Part shown: positions 1 through 8,169 of the stretch, piece after piece | Position numbering within the stretch: the stretch's first letter is position 1 | Layout of the letters: each line of letters opens with the position of its first letter | NCBI GenBank assembly: GCA_031260235.1 | Contig: JAIRKG010000092.1 | Span: forward strand, 1 to 20,818 | Direction of reading: 5' to 3' | From: Dysgonamonadaceae bacterium | Lineage (GTDB): Bacteria > Bacteroidota > Bacteroidia > Bacteroidales > Azobacteroidaceae | DNA length: 20,818 bases | Notes under the pieces: model-generated | The model's database searches: none | The model's input: only the letters and a program-made list of their open reading frames with translations | What the model was told of the DNA's origin: nothing | Translations under genes and position numbers: made by a program

Positions 1-461
1 GCCGATTTTTCCCTGTATTTGTTGAACGCTGCCAGGCAGGCCAGAGGCAGAGACGCCGTTTCCATTCCGACATACAGCATCATGAGGTTTCCAGCTGAAA
101 TCATCAGATACATACCCAACAAAGTAACCAGTGTGATTGTGAAAAACTCGCTTCTCCTCAGACGATTTTCTTCATTCAACCATGAATAAGATTGAAGGAA
201 AACAATTAAAGTCGCAATATTCAAGATGTTTTTCGTCAAAACGGTCAAACCTGAAGTGACAAATATTCCGCCGAACGCTTCGCCCGCAGGTTTGGGTAAA
301 AATCCCCATACTGTTAAAACCGCAAATTCTATACAGGCAATCCAATGAAACCAACGATTTTTTGATTTATTGGAACCAATTATATCATAGACAAATAATA
401 TCAAAAATACGATTACCAGCCCTATCTCCTGCCCCATCAATAAAAAATTACTAAAATTCAT
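1..461 (-). CDS. nuoN: NADH-quinone oxidoreductase subunit N (partial, C-terminus beyond window)
   Basis: This is an antiporter-like membrane subunit of respiratory complex I. It sits in the proton-pumping arm and couples quinone reduction to proton translocation. Only the N-terminal 153 residues are present, because the gene runs off the left edge of the window. The reading starts at an ATG at 461 (MNFSNFLLMGQEIGLV) and stays open to base 1. Visible features are a first hydrophobic helix at about residues 11-26, more helices after residue 40, and the stretch MMLYVGMETASLPL near residue 130. That stretch carries the glutamate that antiporter-like subunits keep in their fifth helix. It is the last gene of the visible operon, 32 bases after nuoM. 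The family call rests on this motif and on the gene order, with the usual M-then-N succession. Confidence 0.93.
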   Translation of the reverse strand, partial: MNFSNFLLMGQEIGLVIVFLILFVYDIIGSNKSKNRWFHWIACIEFAVLTVWGFLPKPAGEAFGGIFVTSGLTVLTKNILNIATLIVFLQSYSWLNEENRLRRSEFFTITLVTLLGMYLMISAGNLMMLYVGMETASLPLACLAAFNKYREKS

Positions 462-493
462 TTTTATGTCAATTACAAATTAATAATTACGAG

Positions 494-1978
494 CTATATA
501 TTTGCTAATTTTTCTATAATCGGCACAACACTCTTGCTAATCAGATCGGACACTCCGGAAGGATACATCCCAATCGCAGCAATCACAACAATCAAACCTA
601 CCGCCGAAACTCGCTCATACCAGGCCGCATCGGTCAGATGCAAATGATGTTCATCCTGAACCGGACCGTACAAAATCTTACCTACAGTCCTTAATATATA
701 TACTGCAGTAATAACGATGGAACAACAGGCAATTATTGTCAGTACTCTGTGGAATGTATCGTTATTCTGGAACGATCCTACAAAAATGGTCATTTCGGCA
801 ACAAATCCGCTCAAACCGGGTAAACCCAATGAGGCTAAACCGGCAAGTACATAACAAACCGAAGCGAAAGGCATGATTTTCATCAGACCGCCCATTTCAC
901 GGATGTCGCGAGTGTGCGTCCGTCCGTAAATCAGTCCGATTAAGGCAAAGAACAGAGCCGTCATCAAACCATGCGAAAGCATCTGCAGCACAGCGCCCGT
1001 CATAGCAGTCTGATTCAGCATCAATATGGCAAACAATACCAATCCACAGTGGCTCACAGAAGAATAGGCGTTGATGTATTTTAAATCGGTTTGTACCACT
1101 GCGCTAAATGCGCCGTAAACCACGCTGATACCCGTGAGAATGAGGAAAATCCATCCCAATTCGTGCGCAGCTTCAGGCATCAAATAAATGGCAACCCTGA
1201 AACAGCCGTAACCTCCCAATTTCATCAAAACTCCTGCATGAAGCATCGAAACGGCTGTTGGCGCAGAAGCATGACCGTCAGGCGACCAGGTATGGAAAGG
1301 AAATAACGCACCTAATACGCCGAATCCCAAGAAAGTAACAGGAAATATCCAACACTGATGTTCATACGGAATATGCAAATGATTCGCAATATCCAGCAAA
1401 TTCATACTCGTATGTCCCGAAGTATAATAAATTCCGATAATTCCAACAAGCAGGAAAGCTGAACCTCCCATCAGCATCAACGTCAGTTTCATAGCGGAAT
1501 ATTCTTTTTTCCCCGTCCCCCACAATCCAATCAATAAATACATCGGAATCAGGGCGATTTCGTAAAACATGAACATCGTGAACAGGTCGATTGAAATAAA
1601 AAATCCGAATACGCCCAGCGACAAAAGGCAATACCAAAGAAAATATTCCTTAGCCATGCTCATATTCCACGAAGAAAATACGCCGGTAAACACGATCATT
1701 GACGCCAGCGCAATCATCGCCACGGAAATACCATCAACGCCCACCGAATAAGCAATATGCAAAGGTGCAAACCAGGAGATACTCGACGTAAAAAGCATTT
1801 CGGCATCCGGCGACGCGGCTCGCTCTTTGATAAATAGGACTACGAGTGTCGCTGCCAATATTAGCAAGGCAGAAGCACCGATAACCATAATCGCTCGAAT
1901 TTGTTTTATTCCTTTGCTTAGAAATAAGGATGCAATCATTAGGATGGGGATTGCTACAAATAATGATAATATATTCAT
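494..1978 (-). CDS. nuoM: NADH-quinone oxidoreductase subunit M
   Basis: Antiporter-like proton-pumping subunit of complex I, an integral inner-membrane protein of 494 residues, close to the family's usual 480-510. It is hydrophobic throughout, with about 14 predicted helices. The helix-5 glutamate is seen as E140 in MFYEIALIPMYLL. The lysine of the following channel is K253 in HAGVLMKLGGYG. The late glutamate lies in GFVAEMTIFVGSFQ. Where E. coli NuoM has the essential lysine K234 (VKMP before the PLH/PFH motif), this protein reads GFGVLGALFPFHTW, with leucine 222 at the lysine position (see findings). It starts at an ATG at 1978, 78 bases after the nuoL stop, and is followed by nuoN. It belongs to the nuo operon, probably read from the promoter at 9267-9297. 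Confidence 0.96.
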   Translation of the reverse strand: MNILSLFVAIPILMIASLFLSKGIKQIRAIMVIGASALLILAATLVVLFIKERAASPDAEMLFTSSISWFAPLHIAYSVGVDGISVAMIALASMIVFTGVFSSWNMSMAKEYFLWYCLLSLGVFGFFISIDLFTMFMFYEIALIPMYLLIGLWGTGKKEYSAMKLTLMLMGGSAFLLVGIIGIYYTSGHTSMNLLDIANHLHIPYEHQCWIFPVTFLGFGVLGALFPFHTWSPDGHASAPTAVSMLHAGVLMKLGGYGCFRVAIYLMPEAAHELGWIFLILTGISVVYGAFSAVVQTDLKYINAYSSVSHCGLVLFAILMLNQTAMTGAVLQMLSHGLMTALFFALIGLIYGRTHTRDIREMGGLMKIMPFASVCYVLAGLASLGLPGLSGFVAEMTIFVGSFQNNDTFHRVLTIIACCSIVITAVYILRTVGKILYGPVQDEHHLHLTDAAWYERVSAVGLIVVIAAIGMYPSGVSDLISKSVVPIIEKLANI

Positions 1979-2056
1979 AAATTATATTTTATTTTTTATT
2001 GCAACTAATTCACTAATTATTACGAATTTATCCATTTATAGTCTTTTCTTGTGGTA

Positions 2057-3970
2057 TTAAAAAAACAGCACCAATACCGCAATCAAAATCGAACCCGCCA
2101 CAAACACCCATGCATAAAACTGAACCTGTCCCGACTGCAATCCCTTGACGGAACCGGCAGATCGGTGCGTTGCCCAAGCCAACCCGTTCATTGCTCCGTC
2201 AATAATATGGCGATCAAACCATGCAATTGGAATACAGATATATCGAAAGACGACGCTCTGCGTAACCCACATCCATATTTCGTCCAGATAGAATTTATGC
2301 AAAGCCGCTCTGTACAGTCCGCCCAGCGACTGTGCAATTTCCGCCGTCCAATCGCTTTTTTTCAGATATAAAACAGTTGCCGCTGCAATACCTGCAACTC
2401 CGGCACCAATACTTAACGACGCTACCGTCAGGTCAATATGGGTATGGAAAGGCACATTGTCACTACTGATAAAACCGGCAAAGGGGATAAAACCCGAAAA
2501 TATGGAAAATATAGCCAAAATAATCAAGGGAACAGCCATTGTCAGCGGCGATTCGTGCGGTTTATGATGTTCATTATACTCTTTATTGCTGTTCCAGAAA
2601 ATGCAATAATACAGACGCCACATGTAAAACGCCGTCAACCCGGCAATCGCCCAAAGTGTCCAAAAAATTAGCGGATTGGAATGAAAGGCTGCGGCTAAAA
2701 TTTCGTCTTTACTGAAAAATCCAGAGAAAGGCCAAATTCCCGCAATAGCCAGACAGGCTATTGCAAACGTAATGTTCGTAACCGGCATATATCTCCGCAG
2801 ATTTCCCATTTGACTCATTTCGTTGCTGTGAACGGCATGAATTACCGAACCCGCACCGAGAAACAGCAAGGCTTTGAAGAAAGCATGAGTAACCAGATGA
2901 AACATGGATGCCATATAACCCAATCCGTCATGGCCGCCGTAATCTGAAACACCCAAAGCCACCATCATGTAAGCAATTTGCGAAATCGTCGAAAACGCCA
3001 GCACCCGCTTGATGTCGGTTTGCGTTATCGCGATTATCGCCGCAAACAACGCTGTAAATGTTCCTACATAAGCAATCAGCGTCAGCACGTCCGGCGCGGC
3101 AAAGAAATAAACCGGAAACAGACGGGCAACCAGAAATACACCGGCAACTACCATCGTTGCAGCATGAATCAAAGCCGAAACAGGCGTCGGGCCTTCCATG
3201 GCGTCGGGCAACCAAATGTGCAAGGGGAACATCGCCGATTTACCGGCGCCGCCCATAAATATAAGCGCCAACGCCCAAGTCGCAATAGATAAGCCCATAA
3301 ATGTACCTCCGGCCATTGAAGTCGTTACCAAACCGGCATTATCGGCTGTCAGTAATCCAAAATCAAACGTCTTTGTATAAAAAGAAAGAAGTAATATTCC
3401 TATTAAGAAACCTAAATCGGCAAAACGAGTAACAATGAACGCTTTTTTGGATGCCGCCACCGCCGAGGGTTTTGTATAGTAAAAACCAATTAAGGAATAG
3501 GAACTTACGCCCACCAGTTCCCAAAAAATATACATCTGGAAAATATTGGTCGCAACGACCAATCCCAACATGGAAAAGCTAAACAGTGACAATAATGCGT
3601 AATAACGCTGAAAACCGGTTTCTCCGTGCATATAACCCAAACTGTAGATATGCACCATCAACGAAACGGTCGTGATAACCACCAGCATCATCACGGAAAT
3701 TGGATCTAACAGAATACCCAAATCAATATGCAGACTTTCGGTAAACCGCAGCCATTCGAAATTAACCGGTACAAGATGTTGCCATTCCTCTCCGACCATA
3801 CCGGTCTGAAAGAAATACTGGTAGGCCACCGCACTGGCGCATATTGCACACAGTCCCATGCCTGCCGTTCCGATAATCCCTGCGGCTTTCGGCTTCATCT
3901 TCATTCCCAATAGTCCTAAAACGAGGAACAGGAAAAAAGGCACTATCAATATAAATAAACTGTATTCCAT
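2057..3970 (-). CDS. nuoL: NADH-quinone oxidoreductase subunit L
   Basis: Largest antiporter-like subunit of complex I, at the far end of the membrane arm, with 637 residues. The family is typically 610-670 and ends in a long lateral helix plus an anchoring helix. The expected channel residues are seen: E151 in IFWELVGVSSYSL, K244 in GGAGKSAMFPLHIWLPDA, the histidine of SALIHAATMV near residue 269, and an acidic pair in GFFSKDEILAAAF. The C-terminal part, from about residue 500, is less conserved and ends with a last membrane helix (FYAWVFVAGSILIAVLVLFF). The ATG start at 3970 lies 31 bases after nuoK, and a small hairpin spans the nuoK stop (3985-4006). The key residues missing from the neighbouring NuoM are intact here. 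Confidence 0.97.
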   Translation of the reverse strand: MEYSLFILIVPFFLFLVLGLLGMKMKPKAAGIIGTAGMGLCAICASAVAYQYFFQTGMVGEEWQHLVPVNFEWLRFTESLHIDLGILLDPISVMMLVVITTVSLMVHIYSLGYMHGETGFQRYYALLSLFSFSMLGLVVATNIFQMYIFWELVGVSSYSLIGFYYTKPSAVAASKKAFIVTRFADLGFLIGILLLSFYTKTFDFGLLTADNAGLVTTSMAGGTFMGLSIATWALALIFMGGAGKSAMFPLHIWLPDAMEGPTPVSALIHAATMVVAGVFLVARLFPVYFFAAPDVLTLIAYVGTFTALFAAIIAITQTDIKRVLAFSTISQIAYMMVALGVSDYGGHDGLGYMASMFHLVTHAFFKALLFLGAGSVIHAVHSNEMSQMGNLRRYMPVTNITFAIACLAIAGIWPFSGFFSKDEILAAAFHSNPLIFWTLWAIAGLTAFYMWRLYYCIFWNSNKEYNEHHKPHESPLTMAVPLIILAIFSIFSGFIPFAGFISSDNVPFHTHIDLTVASLSIGAGVAGIAAATVLYLKKSDWTAEIAQSLGGLYRAALHKFYLDEIWMWVTQSVVFRYICIPIAWFDRHIIDGAMNGLAWATHRSAGSVKGLQSGQVQFYAWVFVAGSILIAVLVLFF

Positions 3971-3984
3971 ATCTTTAATTAAGG

Positions 3985-4006
3985 ATTGAGAATTGTTTTT
4001 CTCAAT
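3985..4006 (-). promoter_or_regulatory. Intercistronic hairpin at the nuoK/nuoL junction
   Basis: A perfect 8-base inverted repeat (ATTGAGAA, 6-base loop, TTCTCAAT) spans the nuoK stop codon and ends about 15 bases before the nuoL start. No T run follows on the minus strand, so it does not look like a complete intrinsic terminator. It could stabilise an mRNA end, act as a weak attenuator that sets the nuoA-K versus nuoL-N ratio, or be chance in AT-rich sequence. Confidence 0.35.
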
Positions 4007-4310
4007 TTTTCATCTTGTTTATATTGTTAATATTAATGTTGCCGATACTGCGATACGCATTGATAATAATCGCCAGTGCGACGGCGGTTTCCGCAGCAGT
4101 TATCGCAATTCCGAAGAGTGTAAAAAACATTCCTTCCAACTGATTGGGATAAAGGAAACGGTTGAACGCCGCAAAATTGATTTCCACCGCATTCAAAACC
4201 AATTCCAGTGAGATCAGAATGGCTATCATATTTTTCCTCGTGATAAATCCGAATATTCCGATAAAAAACATCAATGTACTGATTATTAAATAATACTCTA
4301 ACCGTATCAT
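4002..4310 (-). CDS. nuoK: NADH-quinone oxidoreductase subunit K
   Basis: Small three-helix membrane subunit of complex I. It forms part of the proton path between the quinone-binding region and the antiporter-like subunits. At 102 residues it matches the family's usual 100 or so. The two membrane glutamates needed for pumping in E. coli are visible: E36 in ILISLELVLNAVEINF and E74 in GIAITAAETAVALAI. Residues 91-102 form an asparagine/isoleucine/lysine-rich tail after the last helix. It starts at an ATG at 4310, six bases after nuoJ ends, consistent with translational coupling. The tail is encoded by AT-rich sequence that runs into the intercistronic hairpin. Confidence 0.97.
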   Translation of the reverse strand: MIRLEYYLIISTLMFFIGIFGFITRKNMIAILISLELVLNAVEINFAAFNRFLYPNQLEGMFFTLFGIAITAAETAVALAIIINAYRSIGNININNINKMKN

Positions 4311-4316
4311 AGTATT

Positions 4317-4835
4317 TTATTTTTTTCTTGCAATTAAAATCCCCCCGATAATACAAGCCAGCAACAACACGCTCAACGCCTCAAAAGGCAACAAATACTG
4401 GTATTTGCCCGTACCCATCAACGTTTGCCCGATAAGCGACATACTTATTTCCTGATCGCCAACCATACTCGTATTGGATTCATACAAAAACCGATGCTTA
4501 AACAACACAAAAGCGGTAAGCCAGACGCCGGCCACAACGCCTAAAAATCCGAAAACATAACGGCGTATCTCGTGCCGGAGCAACACTTCCCCTTTATTCG
4601 CAGTCAGGAAGATGGCAAATATAAACAATATCACGACGCCGCCGGCATAAACCGATACCTGGACAGCCGCCAGAAAATGATAATTCAAAAACAAATAAAA
4701 TCCGGCCGTACAAAGCAATACCAAAAGGAGATACGTTGCCGAGCGCAACAAACTCTCCGATGTTACCGCCATAATCGACAGAGCTAACATCGCTGCTCCG
4801 AGGCCGGAAAAAATGATTAAATTAATAATATCCAT
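4317..4835 (-). CDS. nuoJ: NADH-quinone oxidoreductase subunit J
   Basis: Membrane subunit of complex I (ND6-like), 172 residues from the chosen ATG at 4835 (MDIINLIIFSG). The frame can be extended to a TTG at 4853, adding six residues (MKHIKY). I prefer the ATG because it begins right at the first hydrophobic helix and has an A-rich upstream stretch, as Bacteroidetes genes usually do. Five membrane helices are evident. The conserved third-helix region reads QVSVYAGGVVILFIFAIFL, including the typical YAGGV motif. The C-terminus is short and basic (ILIARKK). It lies 32 bases after nuoI and six bases before nuoK. Confidence 0.95.
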   Translation of the reverse strand: MDIINLIIFSGLGAAMLALSIMAVTSESLLRSATYLLLVLLCTAGFYLFLNYHFLAAVQVSVYAGGVVILFIFAIFLTANKGEVLLRHEIRRYVFGFLGVVAGVWLTAFVLFKHRFLYESNTSMVGDQEISMSLIGQTLMGTGKYQYLLPFEALSVLLLACIIGGILIARKK

Positions 4836-4867
4836 ATATTTTATATGTTTCAAAAAAAATTATTCAC

Positions 4868-5338
4868 TTACCGCTTTTCTTTCTTGGCCACCGAGGATCC
4901 TTCCTTATTCAACTGCCGAACCAGTTTAGCCTTCGTAAACATTGCATGTTCAAAATTGTTTGACCATTCAATAGCATTCTGAGGACAGGAAATCGTGCAA
5001 ATCGAGCAGTACGTACAACTTCCGATGTCATATATATACCTGTCCAACACTTTCCTTTCTTTTCCGCTCGCTTCATCCGTCTCTTTTTTACCGATGACCC
5101 GAATTGTTCCGTTCGGACAATTTAATTCGCAAATTCCGCAAGCCGTACATTTGTGCTGATTCGCTTCATTGTGAGGCATAACCAACTCGCCGCGCATCCG
5201 TTCGGACGGGAAAACCTTACCACGGTTTTCGGGGTATTGTTCCGTAACTTTCGGACGGATAAAATTGAGCATGGTGATGTACATCCCTTGCATCAATCGC
5301 CAGATTCCTAAAAATATGTCCTTGATATAATTTATCAT
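4868..5338 (-). CDS. nuoI: NADH-quinone oxidoreductase subunit I (two 4Fe-4S ferredoxin-type protein)
   Basis: Peripheral-arm subunit of complex I carrying the two tetranuclear clusters N6a and N6b, which pass electrons toward the quinone site. It has 156 residues. Two CxxCxxCxxxCP motifs are seen: C64, C67, C70 and C74 (CTACGICELNCPNG), and C108, C111, C114 and C118 (CTYCSICTISCPQN). An amphipathic N-terminal segment, residues 1-30, probably lies on the membrane. The C-terminus is lysine-rich. The gene follows nuoH after a 71-base gap that holds a 15-codon ORF. With nuoE, nuoF and nuoG absent from this cluster, NuoI and NuoB are the only iron-sulfur subunits encoded here. The electron donor, perhaps a ferredoxin or flavodoxin, cannot be read from the sequence. 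Confidence 0.97.
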   Translation of the reverse strand: MINYIKDIFLGIWRLMQGMYITMLNFIRPKVTEQYPENRGKVFPSERMRGELVMPHNEANQHKCTACGICELNCPNGTIRVIGKKETDEASGKERKVLDRYIYDIGSCTYCSICTISCPQNAIEWSNNFEHAMFTKAKLVRQLNKEGSSVAKKEKR

Positions 5339-5359
5339 TACGCTTGTATTGATTGATAT

Positions 5360-5407
5360 TTAAATCCCCTGAAACCGGTTATTTTTAAATTGTTCCAAAT
5401 ATGCCAT
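5360..5407 (-). other. 15-codon ORF in the nuoH-nuoI gap (translation not established)
   Basis: An ATG two bases after the nuoH stop opens a 15-codon reading frame (MAYLEQFKNNRFQGI) that stops 21 bases before nuoI. It has no recognisable family. It may be chance, or a short coupling ORF. Similar ORFs occupy the nuoCD-nuoH and nuoL-nuoM gaps. Confidence 0.2.
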
Positions 5408-5409
5408 AA

Positions 5410-6474
5410 TTATAGATAGAGTACCCAAAGAGCCATGAACAGTATATTCAGCAAACTGATCGGCATCAATATTTTCCATTCCAGTTTCAGTAACTGGTCA
5501 ATACGCAAACGCGGGAAAGACCAGCGTACCCACAAAGCCAGAAAAACGCAGAAAAAAGTCTTTCCGAAAAACCAAATCACCGGAGGAATATAATCCATAA
5601 GCGTATTTACCCCTTCCCAGGGGGTGTGCAAAGGCATCCAGCCGCCCAGGAACATGGTAGCCGCAATTGCCGCAATGATAAACATGTTCATGTATTCCGC
5701 CAGATAGAAAAAACCGAACTGGATACCGGAATATTCCGTATGGTATCCAGCCGTCAATTCCGACTCGGCTTCCGGCATGTCAAAAGGGCCACGATTGGTT
5801 TCGGCATGTCCCGCAATCAGATAAATGACAAAGGCGATAATCGCCGGAACGCCGCCTTTGAAAATAAACCACCCATCTGCCTGCTGCTCGACAATCTGCG
5901 ACAGTTGCATCGTCCCCGAAAGGATGACGACCGTCAGCAACGAAAGCCCGCACGACAGTTCATAACTGATCAACTGTGCACCGGAACGCATCGCACCGAT
6001 CATCGTATATTTACTGTTGCTCGACCATCCCGCCAAAAGAATACCGACTACCCCCAACGACGAAATGGCAAGCAAATAAAATACACCCATATTGAAATCG
6101 ACCGCATGTAAACCCCTGTCGAAAGGAATTGCCCCGAATGTACACAACGATGCGATAATCACCAGGAAACTCGCCAAACGAAACAGGCGTAGGTCGGCAT
6201 GATTCAAATGAATGATTTCCTTCAACAGAATTTTTACCATATCCGCCACGCTTTGCAACAGACCCCAAGGTCCTACGCGCGTTGGCCCCAGACGGCACTG
6301 GAAAAAGGCGCAAACCTTTCTTTCCGCCCAAATCAGTATCAATGCCAGTACTGCATAAAGCGCCAAAATCGCGAACCCCGTCAATATAAATTCTATCAAC
6401 AGTGCCCATCCTTCGCCCAGATTTGTGCGAAGAAATTCGTCTATCCAATCGGTTACTATTTTAAAGTGAAACAT
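5410..6474 (-). CDS. nuoH: NADH-quinone oxidoreductase subunit H
   Basis: Integral membrane subunit of complex I (ND1-like) that builds the quinone chamber together with NuoB and NuoD. It has 354 residues, close to the family's 320-360. Conserved loops are clearly present: [18 protein letters not shown] after the first long helix, and [20 protein letters not shown], which carries the acidic residues of the cytoplasmic loop by the quinone site. It starts at an ATG at 6474. The upstream gap of 69 bases after nuoCD is where nuoE, nuoF and nuoG lie in 14-gene operons. Here it holds only a 20-codon ORF. Eight or more hydrophobic helices can be counted. Confidence 0.97.
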   Translation of the reverse strand: MFHFKIVTDWIDEFLRTNLGEGWALLIEFILTGFAILALYAVLALILIWAERKVCAFFQCRLGPTRVGPWGLLQSVADMVKILLKEIIHLNHADLRLFRLASFLVIIASLCTFGAIPFDRGLHAVDFNMGVFYLLAISSLGVVGILLAGWSSNSKYTMIGAMRSGAQLISYELSCGLSLLTVVILSGTMQLSQIVEQQADGWFIFKGGVPAIIAFVIYLIAGHAETNRGPFDMPEAESELTAGYHTEYSGIQFGFFYLAEYMNMFIIAAIAATMFLGGWMPLHTPWEGVNTLMDYIPPVIWFFGKTFFCVFLALWVRWSFPRLRIDQLLKLEWKILMPISLLNILFMALWVLYL

Positions 6475-6477
6475 ATT

Positions 6478-6540
6478 TTAAATTAGTTTGTCTATGCCTT
6501 TTTTCAATTCCGGATTTTGTTCTACAATATTCATTTCCAT
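6478..6540 (-). other. 20-codon ORF in the nuoCD-nuoH gap (translation not established)
   Basis: An ATG three bases after the nuoCD stop opens a 20-codon frame (MEMNIVEQNPELKKGIDKLI). Its TAA is separated from the nuoH ATG by exactly one in-frame codon. It could be a coupling ORF, a remnant at the place where nuoEFG stand in other bacteria, or chance. I recognise no family. Confidence 0.22.
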
Positions 6541-6543
6541 GAA

Positions 6544-8169
6544 TTATCTGTCAATACAGGGAATCACATAATCCAGCGACCCGCCGAGCATAATCAAATC
6601 CGCAACCTTGGTACCCGGAACAATCGCTTTCAACACGTTCACCAAAGTCATGGACGGCGAACGAAACTTAATCCGGTAAGGATATTTATCTCCCCGGCTG
6701 TTGATATACACGCAAAACTCTCCGCGAGCGCCTTCCACCCTCTGGAAATATTCGCCTTCCGGCAATTTGATAATCGCTTTGGTTTTTGCAGCGTAATTGC
6801 CTTCGGGAATGTTATCCGTCAACTGTTCAAGAATTTTCAAAGACTCTTCAATTTCATCCAGCCGGATGATGTAACGGTCGAAAGTCAGCCCGTCCGAGCG
6901 AAGCACTTCCTTAAAAACGGCTTTTGCGTATGCGGCGTAAGGCTCAATTTTTCGGGTATCGTTACTCCAGCCCGAAGCACGTCCAACCGGCCCCGTTGCC
7001 CCCAAAGCAATTGCTTTTTCACGGCTCAGATAACCGATACCGTTCATACGTCCGCGCGCAATCGGATTGCCGGTAAACAGCAAATGATATTCCTTCAGCA
7101 TTTTACGCATATAGGGAATAAATCTCTTAATCTTCTTTTGAAAATTAGGAGGAATATCGGCCATCACGCCGCCGATTACGCTGTAATTAGCCATCAAACG
7201 GCCACCGCAAGTTTCCTCAAAAATATCCATGATTTTCTCGCGGTCGCGCATCCCGTAAACGAATGCCGTTATCGAACCCATGTCCATACACATACACCCC
7301 CAGCCCAAAAGGTGTGAAGCGATGCGTGTCAATTCGTCAATAATTGTTCTTATATAATGCGCCCTTTCGGGAACTTCCATTTGCAGCCCCTTTTCGACCG
7401 CCAAACACACCGCGTGCCGGTTTATCGTGCCGGAAAGATAATCAAGCCGGTCGGTCAGATGAAGAATCTGGGGATAGGTATAAGCCTCGCTCATTTTTTC
7501 GATTCCCCTGTGAATGTATCCGAAATTCGGGTCCATTTTCCTGATAATTTCGCCATCCAGCGAAACCCGCAAATGAAGCACGCCATGCGTTGCCGGGTGT
7601 TGCGGCCCGAAGTTCACTACATATTCGCTTTTGTCGAAAACCGTTTCATGCACTTCAAACTTGTCGTCTTCATTCATGATGTTGAGAACCGGAAGCGTTT
7701 CCATGTCCGCAAGATTTTCGTTTCCCAAAGGAATAGGGTTGAGTTCGGGGTTGGCGTCATAATCTTTCCGCAGGGGAAATCCTCGCCAGTCCTGACGCAG
7801 GAATAGGCGCCGCATATCGGGGTTGTTCGCAAAGCATATACCGAAAAAATCATGCACTTCACGTTCGTACAGGTCGGCGGAATCCCACAAATCAACAACT
7901 GAATCAAATTTTGGAGCCTCTTTGTCGGAAGTTTCGGTTTTCAGGAAAAGAAGGACAACCGGAGCGGCCGAAGACGACAAACCGTAAATCACGCCCAAAG
8001 TATCGCCGTAATCCATTCCGATAATATCCCACAAAAAATCGAACCCGTCTTTTTTCAACAAAGAAGCGGCTTCGTAGAGATTTTCACCGGGAACGGTAAG
8101 GTTGTAAGTGTTTCCTTTTTGCTCAATGGCGGCAAAGGGCAACAATGTTTGCAGAGTTTCCAAATTCAT
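6544..8169 (-). CDS. nuoCD: NADH-quinone oxidoreductase fused subunit C/D
   Basis: Fusion of the NuoC (30 kDa) and NuoD (49 kDa) subunits of complex I, 541 residues. They form the connecting module next to the quinone site. Residues 1-150 are NuoC: the signature YEREVHDFFGI begins at 101 and runs into the RQDWRGFPLRKDY stretch ending at 137. A linker covers roughly 150-180. NuoD begins near residue 182 (YVVNFGPQHPATHGVLHL), and the protein ends in the usual SLD...CIDR tail. NuoD is related to the large subunit of NiFe hydrogenases but lacks the metal-binding cysteine pairs. The ATG at 8169 overlaps the nuoB stop by four bases (ATGA), so the two are probably translationally coupled. Fused CD subunits occur in several phyla, including Bacteroidetes and enterobacteria. 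Confidence 0.97.
   Translation of the reverse strand: MNLETLQTLLPFAAIEQKGNTYNLTVPGENLYEAASLLKKDGFDFLWDIIGMDYGDTLGVIYGLSSSAAPVVLLFLKTETSDKEAPKFDSVVDLWDSADLYEREVHDFFGICFANNPDMRRLFLRQDWRGFPLRKDYDANPELNPIPLGNENLADMETLPVLNIMNEDDKFEVHETVFDKSEYVVNFGPQHPATHGVLHLRVSLDGEIIRKMDPNFGYIHRGIEKMSEAYTYPQILHLTDRLDYLSGTINRHAVCLAVEKGLQMEVPERAHYIRTIIDELTRIASHLLGWGCMCMDMGSITAFVYGMRDREKIMDIFEETCGGRLMANYSVIGGVMADIPPNFQKKIKRFIPYMRKMLKEYHLLFTGNPIARGRMNGIGYLSREKAIALGATGPVGRASGWSNDTRKIEPYAAYAKAVFKEVLRSDGLTFDRYIIRLDEIEESLKILEQLTDNIPEGNYAAKTKAIIKLPEGEYFQRVEGARGEFCVYINSRGDKYPYRIKFRSPSMTLVNVLKAIVPGTKVADLIMLGGSLDYVIPCIDR

Noticed and set aside
2928..3380. ORFs in other frames over nuoL, and similar ones over nuoM, nuoH, nuoCD, lon, gapA and the flippase gene
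   Set aside because: They lie wholly within genes with strong family motifs and have arginine-, histidine- or cysteine-rich compositions typical of antisense or shifted frames.
4836..4853. Six-residue N-terminal extension of NuoJ from TTG
   Set aside because: The ATG at 4835 starts right at the first helix with an A-rich upstream region; the extension is AT-rich gap sequence.
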